From the NCBI GenBank assembly GCA_902570545.1, contig CACFYO010000016.1, positions 1-17,697 of the forward strand: 17,697 nt of DNA. Direction: 5' to 3'. The notes under the pieces are model-generated. The model did not search any database. It worked only from the letters and a program-made list of their open reading frames with translations, and had not been told where the DNA came from. Shown here piece by piece: positions 13,883 through 17,697 of the stretch. Each line of letters begins with the position of its first letter. The stretch's first letter is position 1. Source of the DNA: an uncultured Pelagibacteraceae bacterium. GTDB taxonomy: Bacteria > Pseudomonadota > Alphaproteobacteria > Pelagibacterales > Pelagibacteraceae. Position numbers and translations under genes: made by a program.

Positions 13883-14808
13883 AGACTGGTTTAATCACTT
13901 CAGATACTTATAAAAACCATAATACTGGGAATGGCCATCCAGAAAAAATTGATAGGGTTACCGCAATAATTGATAACTTTAAAAAAGTAGATAACAAAAA
14001 TCTTATATGGAAAAAACCTAATAAATTTGACGAATTTTTTTTAAATAAAACCCATTCAAGCGAATATATTAATCATGTTAAACAGTCTTTTCCAAAAAAA
14101 GGTTTAGTATTTTTAGATGGTGACACAATTGTTTCTCCTGGTAGTAAAGATGCTACTAAGGATGCAGTAGGTTCAATTATTACAGCAATAGATGGAGTAC
14201 AAAACAAAGAATTTAAGAATGCTTTTTGCGCTGTAAGACCTCCGGGTCATCATGCAGAAAAAGAAAAAGCTATGGGATTTTGTATATATAATAATGTAGC
14301 CGTTGGTGCGAATTACCTAATTGAAAAGTATAAATACAAAAAAATTGCAATAATTGATTTTGATGTTCACCATGGTAATGGAACTCAAGATATTTTTTAT
14401 GATAATGAAAAGGTATTATATATTTCTACTCACCAATACCCTTATTATCCCGGCTCAGGTTCAAATAAGGAAAATGGAAAATTTAATAATGTATTGAATA
14501 TTCCACTAGAAGCTGGAACAACATCCGAAGTATATTTAAATGCATATGAAAATGTTTTAACTAAAATAAAACAGTTCAAACCTGAATTTTTGTTATTTTC
14601 TGCGGGTTTTGATGCACATATTGATGATCCATTAGCACAAATGAGATTATGCACTGAGGATTTTTATAAAATTACCAAAAGGACTTTAGAATATTCCAAA
14701 TCTTTTTGTAATGGTAGGGTCGTTTCAATTCTTGAAGGTGGTTATGATCTTAGAGCCTTACAAAATAGTACTCAAAGACATGTTGATGCGTTGTTAGAAT
14801 TTAATTGA
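13879..14808 (+). CDS. Histone deacetylase-like amidohydrolase (class II HDAC / acetylpolyamine amidohydrolase superfamily)
   Basis: A 309-residue zinc-dependent arginase/deacetylase-fold enzyme. Signatures: NTGNGHPEKIDRV (15-27) at the pocket entrance, RPPGHHAEKEKAMGFCIYNNVAVGA with the catalytic His124-His125 pair, DFDVHHGNGTQDIFY with zinc ligands Asp162 and His164, SAGFDAHIDDPL with zinc ligand Asp245, and LEGGYD with catalytic Tyr289. All catalytic residues are kept, so an active deacetylase is expected. The substrate (acetyl-lysine protein, acetylpolyamine or a small metabolite) cannot be told. The start is GTG (13879-13881), overlapping the dapE stop in a GTGA junction. A SET-domain methyltransferase gene follows after 31 nt. 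Confidence 0.93.
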   Translation: MKTGLITSDTYKNHNTGNGHPEKIDRVTAIIDNFKKVDNKNLIWKKPNKFDEFFLNKTHSSEYINHVKQSFPKKGLVFLDGDTIVSPGSKDATKDAVGSIITAIDGVQNKEFKNAFCAVRPPGHHAEKEKAMGFCIYNNVAVGANYLIEKYKYKKIAIIDFDVHHGNGTQDIFYDNEKVLYISTHQYPYYPGSGSNKENGKFNNVLNIPLEAGTTSEVYLNAYENVLTKIKQFKPEFLLFSAGFDAHIDDPLAQMRLCTEDFYKITKRTLEYSKSFCNGRVVSILEGGYDLRALQNSTQRHVDALLEFN

Positions 14809-14839
14809 TAATATTTTTTTAAGCACTAAACACGAGCAT

Positions 14840-15313
14840 ATGAAACCATATAAGATTAAAAAGTCTGATATTGATAAAAAAGGTAAAGGACTTTACGCTA
14901 CAAGAGATATAAAAGAAGGTGAAAAAATAATCAATTACATTGGTAAATTAATTACCAAAAAACAAACTGAGAATTCAGATAAATACGATAACAGTAAGCC
15001 AATATATTTATTTACAGTAAATAAAAGATATGATCTCGATGGGGATTTCCCATGGAATACAGCTGGTCTAATAAATCACTCTTGTGAAAATAATTGTGAC
15101 TACGATGGTAAGGGACTTAAAATTTGGGTTAAGGCTATAAAAGATATTAAAAAAGGTGAAGAATTAACTTGTGACTATGGATTTGGTTATGACAAAGATT
15201 ACAAACAATTTCCTTGTAAATGTAAGTCAAAAAATTGTTGTGGCTATATTGTAAGAGCAGAATCAAGGTGGAGAATTAATAAAAAATTCTCAATTGGCAA
15301 CAGGAAAAATTAG
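14840..15313 (+). CDS. SET-domain protein-lysine methyltransferase with post-SET zinc motif
   Basis: A 157-residue compact SET protein, expected to transfer methyl from S-adenosylmethionine to protein lysine. GKGLYATRDIKEGEKIINYIG (15-35) forms the SET-N SAM-binding start. GLINHSCENNC carries the NHSC motif (Asn79-Cys82), and EELTCDYGFGYD holds the ELTxDY motif with the catalytic Tyr113. CKCKSKNCCGYI (126-137) is a post-SET motif whose Cys126, Cys128 and Cys133 would bind zinc with Cys82. Nothing else is attached, so targets are unknown. Such stand-alone SET proteins occur in various bacteria. The gene follows the deacetylase gene by 31 nt on the same strand, and its TAG overlaps the convergent truA stop by 3 of its bases. 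Confidence 0.93.
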   Translation: MKPYKIKKSDIDKKGKGLYATRDIKEGEKIINYIGKLITKKQTENSDKYDNSKPIYLFTVNKRYDLDGDFPWNTAGLINHSCENNCDYDGKGLKIWVKAIKDIKKGEELTCDYGFGYDKDYKQFPCKCKSKNCCGYIVRAESRWRINKKFSIGNRKN

Positions 15314-16050
15314 TATAAAACTTTTTTCAAAAATAATCCTTCTGCTGGTGCTGGCGGTGCACATAAATTTCTATTTTTTGATTTAATTACACTTGTAAAT
15401 TTTTTTAATGTCCATTTTTTTTCACCAATATATTTTAAACAGCCAACCATTGATCTAACTTGTTGTTTTAAAAATGATTGAGATCTAAACTCTAATTCAA
15501 TTTTGTTTTTTGTCTTTTTAATTTTAACAGATTTAATTGATCGTATTGGGCTCTTTGCATTACATCCAGATGCTCTAAAAGTTGAAAAATCATGAGTTCC
15601 AGTTAACTTTTTTGCTGCTTTTTTCATTATCTCTAATTCTAGGTTTTTTATAACAAACCATCCTCGCTTATTTTGAAGGATCGGTTTACTTAACTGATTG
15701 AAAATAACATATTTATAAACTCTCTCTTTTGCAGAAAAACGTGCATGAAATTTTATATTTTTTCTTTTTATTTTTAAAACGGCTATTTCGTATTTATTTA
15801 AAAAATAATTAATTGATTTTAAAAATTTATTTAAATTTTGTATTTTTTCAGTGACATCAAAATGTGCAGATTGTTCAATTGCATGAACACCAGTATCTGT
15901 TCTTCCCGAACCAATAAGTGTAATTTTTTCATTTAAAAGATATGAAATTTTTTTTTGAATTAATCCTTGTATAGTTTTGCCTTTTATTTGTACCTGCCAA
16001 CCTACGAAAGAAGATCCAACATATTCGATTAGAATTTGATATCTGAACAT
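15310..16050 (-). CDS. truA: tRNA pseudouridine synthase A (positions 38-40)
   Basis: Converts uridines 38, 39 and 40 in the anticodon stem-loop of many tRNAs to pseudouridine. The 246 residues are of usual length. Catalytic Asp52 lies in GSGRTDTGVHA (47-57); the N-terminal YQILIEYVGSSFVGWQVQ and the later HDFSTFRASGC, SFLKQQVRSMVGCL and APPAPAEGLFL are family signatures. It starts 2 nt after the fmt stop and shares a 4-nt tail overlap with the convergent SET gene (15310-15313). It is the last gene of the def-fmt-truA unit. Confidence 0.97.
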   Translation of the reverse strand: MFRYQILIEYVGSSFVGWQVQIKGKTIQGLIQKKISYLLNEKITLIGSGRTDTGVHAIEQSAHFDVTEKIQNLNKFLKSINYFLNKYEIAVLKIKRKNIKFHARFSAKERVYKYVIFNQLSKPILQNKRGWFVIKNLELEIMKKAAKKLTGTHDFSTFRASGCNAKSPIRSIKSVKIKKTKNKIELEFRSQSFLKQQVRSMVGCLKYIGEKKWTLKKFTSVIKSKNRNLCAPPAPAEGLFLKKVLY

Positions 16051-16052
16051 GT

Positions 16053-16973
16053 TTAATTCAAATCAGTGCCTTTAGTAATTTGGCTACCACGCAGAAATTC
16101 CTTAGTTTTTTGTACTGTTTTACCTTGTCTTTGTATCTCAATGATCTTTATTGAATTTTCACCACAACCAATTTCAAAATTATCTGATAGGACATATCCT
16201 GATTTTCCACTTAAAATTGATTTTTCTGCTTTTAGTATCTTGTATCTTTCCCCTTTAAATTCAAACCAACCTCCTGGATTAGGATATAGACCATTAATTT
16301 TTCCTATTATTTTTAAATTACTATCCTCCCAATTTATTTTTCCTTCTTCTTTTTTAATTTTTTTTGCATATGTAGATTTACTATGATCTTGTTCTTTAAA
16401 ATGTGCTTTGTTATCAAATATATCATCAATATTTTGTAGTATCTTTTGAGATGCTAAATTACTTAATCTTTGAGATAAATCCTCAGTATTTTCATTTTCT
16501 AAAATATTTATTGAATATTGATTACAGACGGGACCAGAATCTAAACCCTCATTAATTTTCATTATAGAAATACCTGTTGATGTTTCATTTTCCATAATTG
16601 CTCTTTGAATGGGAGCTGCACCTCGTAATTTTGGTAAAAGTGAATAATGAATATTTATCCATCCATATTTTGGAATTTCTAAAATATCTTTTTTAAGAAT
16701 CTGCCCGTAAGCAACAACGATACCTAAACTAATATTTTTTTTATGAAGAAAGTTTTTTTCTTCAGTATTATCTAATACAATTGGAGTTCTAACAGGAATA
16801 TTTAATATTTCAGCCATTATATGAACAGGTGACTTATTTAATCTGTGTCCTCTATTTGATGCTACAGGTGGTTGAGTATAAACAACCTCAATATCAAAAC
16901 CATTTTGATACAATGATTTGAGTATTTGCCCAGAAATGGTGGGAGTACCCATGAAAGCAATTTTTTTGCTCAT
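16053..16973 (-). CDS. fmt: Methionyl-tRNA formyltransferase
   Basis: Formylates the amino group of Met-tRNA(fMet) using 10-formyltetrahydrofolate, preparing the initiator tRNA. The 306-residue protein has the N-terminal formyltransferase domain with FMGTPTISG, the tRNA-contacting loop RGHRLNKSPV (41-50), and the catalytic triad Asn107, His109 (WINIHYSLLPKLRGAAPIQ) and Asp145 (EGLDSGPV). The C-terminal OB-like domain (about 205-300) follows, with GLYPNPGGWFEF. Its ATG shares one base with the def TAA (TAATG), so formylation and deformylation genes are translationally coupled. Confidence 0.97.
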   Translation of the reverse strand: MSKKIAFMGTPTISGQILKSLYQNGFDIEVVYTQPPVASNRGHRLNKSPVHIMAEILNIPVRTPIVLDNTEEKNFLHKKNISLGIVVAYGQILKKDILEIPKYGWINIHYSLLPKLRGAAPIQRAIMENETSTGISIMKINEGLDSGPVCNQYSINILENENTEDLSQRLSNLASQKILQNIDDIFDNKAHFKEQDHSKSTYAKKIKKEEGKINWEDSNLKIIGKINGLYPNPGGWFEFKGERYKILKAEKSILSGKSGYVLSDNFEIGCGENSIKIIEIQRQGKTVQKTKEFLRGSQITKGTDLN

Positions 16974-17494
16974 TAAACAATAATTCTATCAGGGGGATTT
17001 TTTCTTTTTGATAATTTTTTAACAATCATTGTTTTTTTCAATTTTGATAAGTAGTCTATAAATAAAATTCCTTCAAGATGATCCATTTCGTGCTGTATAC
17101 AAGTTGCAAGGAGTCCTTCAGCTTTTAAAATTTTATTTTCTCCATTGTAATCTAAATATTCAACCTCACAATATTTAGGTCTATCAACTTCTGCAAAATA
17201 ATCTGGGACGGATAAACATCCCTCCTCATATGTTGTTTTATCTTTATCTTTTTTTTTAATTATTGGATTTACAAAATACATTGGTTTTTTCTCCCCATCT
17301 TTTGAAATATCCATCACTATAATCCTTTTAGGAATACCAATTTGAATTGCTGCTAATCCAATACCATTAGCCGCATACATTGTTTCCAACATGTCATCCA
17401 TTAACTTTCTTTCTTCATTACCCACTGATTGTACTGGTTTTGAGACTTGTCTTAAAATTTCATTAGGTTCAGTTAAAATAGTTTTTATTGTCAT
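16973..17494 (-). CDS. def: Peptide deformylase
   Basis: Iron-type metalloenzyme that removes the N-formyl group from nascent proteins at the ribosome exit. The 173 residues show all three motifs: GIGLAAIQ (45-52 region), EGCLS (91-95, metal ligand Cys93) and QHEMDHLEG (metal ligands His135 and His139, catalytic Glu136). The C-terminal helix is basic (KLKKTMIVKKLSKRKN), consistent with ribosome docking of this class. It lies 16 nt downstream of an unknown gene that enters from the right edge, and overlaps fmt by one base. Confidence 0.97.
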   Translation of the reverse strand: MTIKTILTEPNEILRQVSKPVQSVGNEERKLMDDMLETMYAANGIGLAAIQIGIPKRIIVMDISKDGEKKPMYFVNPIIKKKDKDKTTYEEGCLSVPDYFAEVDRPKYCEVEYLDYNGENKILKAEGLLATCIQHEMDHLEGILFIDYLSKLKKTMIVKKLSKRKNPPDRIIV

Positions 17495-17510
17495 GATTGA
17501 TTGAAGTATT

Positions 17511-17697
17511 TTAAACTTTTAATGGAAGAATTTCCAACAATAGTTCGTTTCTCAAGCTAATTAATTTTGTTCTATTCATAATTTCAATTACAAAATTTAG
17601 TGTCTCACTGTTTAATTCACTCAATTCTTTTTCACCAATAATCTCAACTAATTTTAATAGTATCATGCCCGATTCCTTATTCTCAATCATTTTGTCA
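17511..17697 (-). CDS. C-terminal end of an unidentified protein upstream of def
   Basis: An open frame enters from the right edge of the window on the minus strand and ends at a TAA (17511-17513), giving 61 visible residues. They contain SELNSETLNFVIEIMNRT and end in LRNELLLEILPLKV. The segment is rich in leucine, isoleucine and glutamate and predicted helical, without cysteines, membrane segments or a motif I recognise. A methionine three codons in from the edge could be the start of a small protein of about 59 residues, or internal to a longer one; the window does not decide. It is probably cotranscribed with def-fmt-truA. Confidence 0.55.
   Translation of the reverse strand, partial: DKMIENKESGMILLKLVEIIGEKELSELNSETLNFVIEIMNRTKLISLRNELLLEILPLKV

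Noticed and set aside
1..17697. CRISPR arrays, insertion sequences, phage genes or attachment sites
   Set aside because: No regularly spaced direct repeats, transposase or integrase motifs were found on either strand; nearly all DNA is accounted for by conserved genes.

Overview
The window is a densely packed, strongly A+T-rich stretch of bacterial chromosome that looks like an alphaproteobacterium of the SAR11 (Pelagibacterales) type. The evidence is base composition, lysine/asparagine/isoleucine-rich proteins, stop/start overlaps between most neighbouring genes, and typical alphaproteobacterial gene orders (murA-DUF2948-hisD-infA; rpmH-rnpA-yidD-yidC-argB-HAD-dapD-dapE; def-fmt-truA). It also has a tRNA-His with U72 and A73, a feature known from a subset of alphaproteobacteria. 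No mobile element, phage gene, CRISPR array or rRNA was seen. The lineage call is an inference from composition and content, not from a database search.

Layout. 1-2352 (minus): tRNA-His(GUG), then hisS 4 nt after the tRNA CCA end, then hisZ overlapping hisS and leaving the window. 2353-2914: an intergenic region with a perfect 13-bp inverted repeat, the single-gene unit cspA with its own TATAAT box, and a short spacer. 2915-6998 (minus): a tight operon, read from high to low coordinates: a 65-residue charged protein of unknown function, an unlisted 34-residue basic protein, dcd, murA, a DUF2948 protein, hisD, infA (with a forced TTG start), and tRNA-Phe as the last gene. 7093-7166 (plus): tRNA-Thr(GGU) with a promoter, ending 3 nt from a convergent VTT/DedA-type membrane protein (7170-7889, minus).

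7972-15313 (plus): a long run of rpmH, rnpA, yidD, yidC, argB, a HAD pyrimidine-nucleotidase-like hydrolase, dapD, dapE, a class II histone-deacetylase-like enzyme, and a SET-domain lysine methyltransferase. 15310-17697 (minus): the end of a protein of unknown function, def, fmt and truA, meeting the SET gene tail to tail with a 4-nt overlap.

Most genes are housekeeping: histidine synthesis and charging (hisZ, hisD, hisS, tRNA-His), lysine/peptidoglycan precursors (dapD, dapE, murA), arginine (argB), translation start (infA, fmt, def), tRNA maturation (rnpA, truA) and membrane insertion (yidD, yidC). The points most worth a second look are: the divergent tRNA-His identity with an apparent hisS ribosome binding site inside the tRNA acceptor strand; the TTG start of infA; two very small basic proteins ahead of dcd; the deacetylase/SET pair; and the inverted repeat downstream of cspA.
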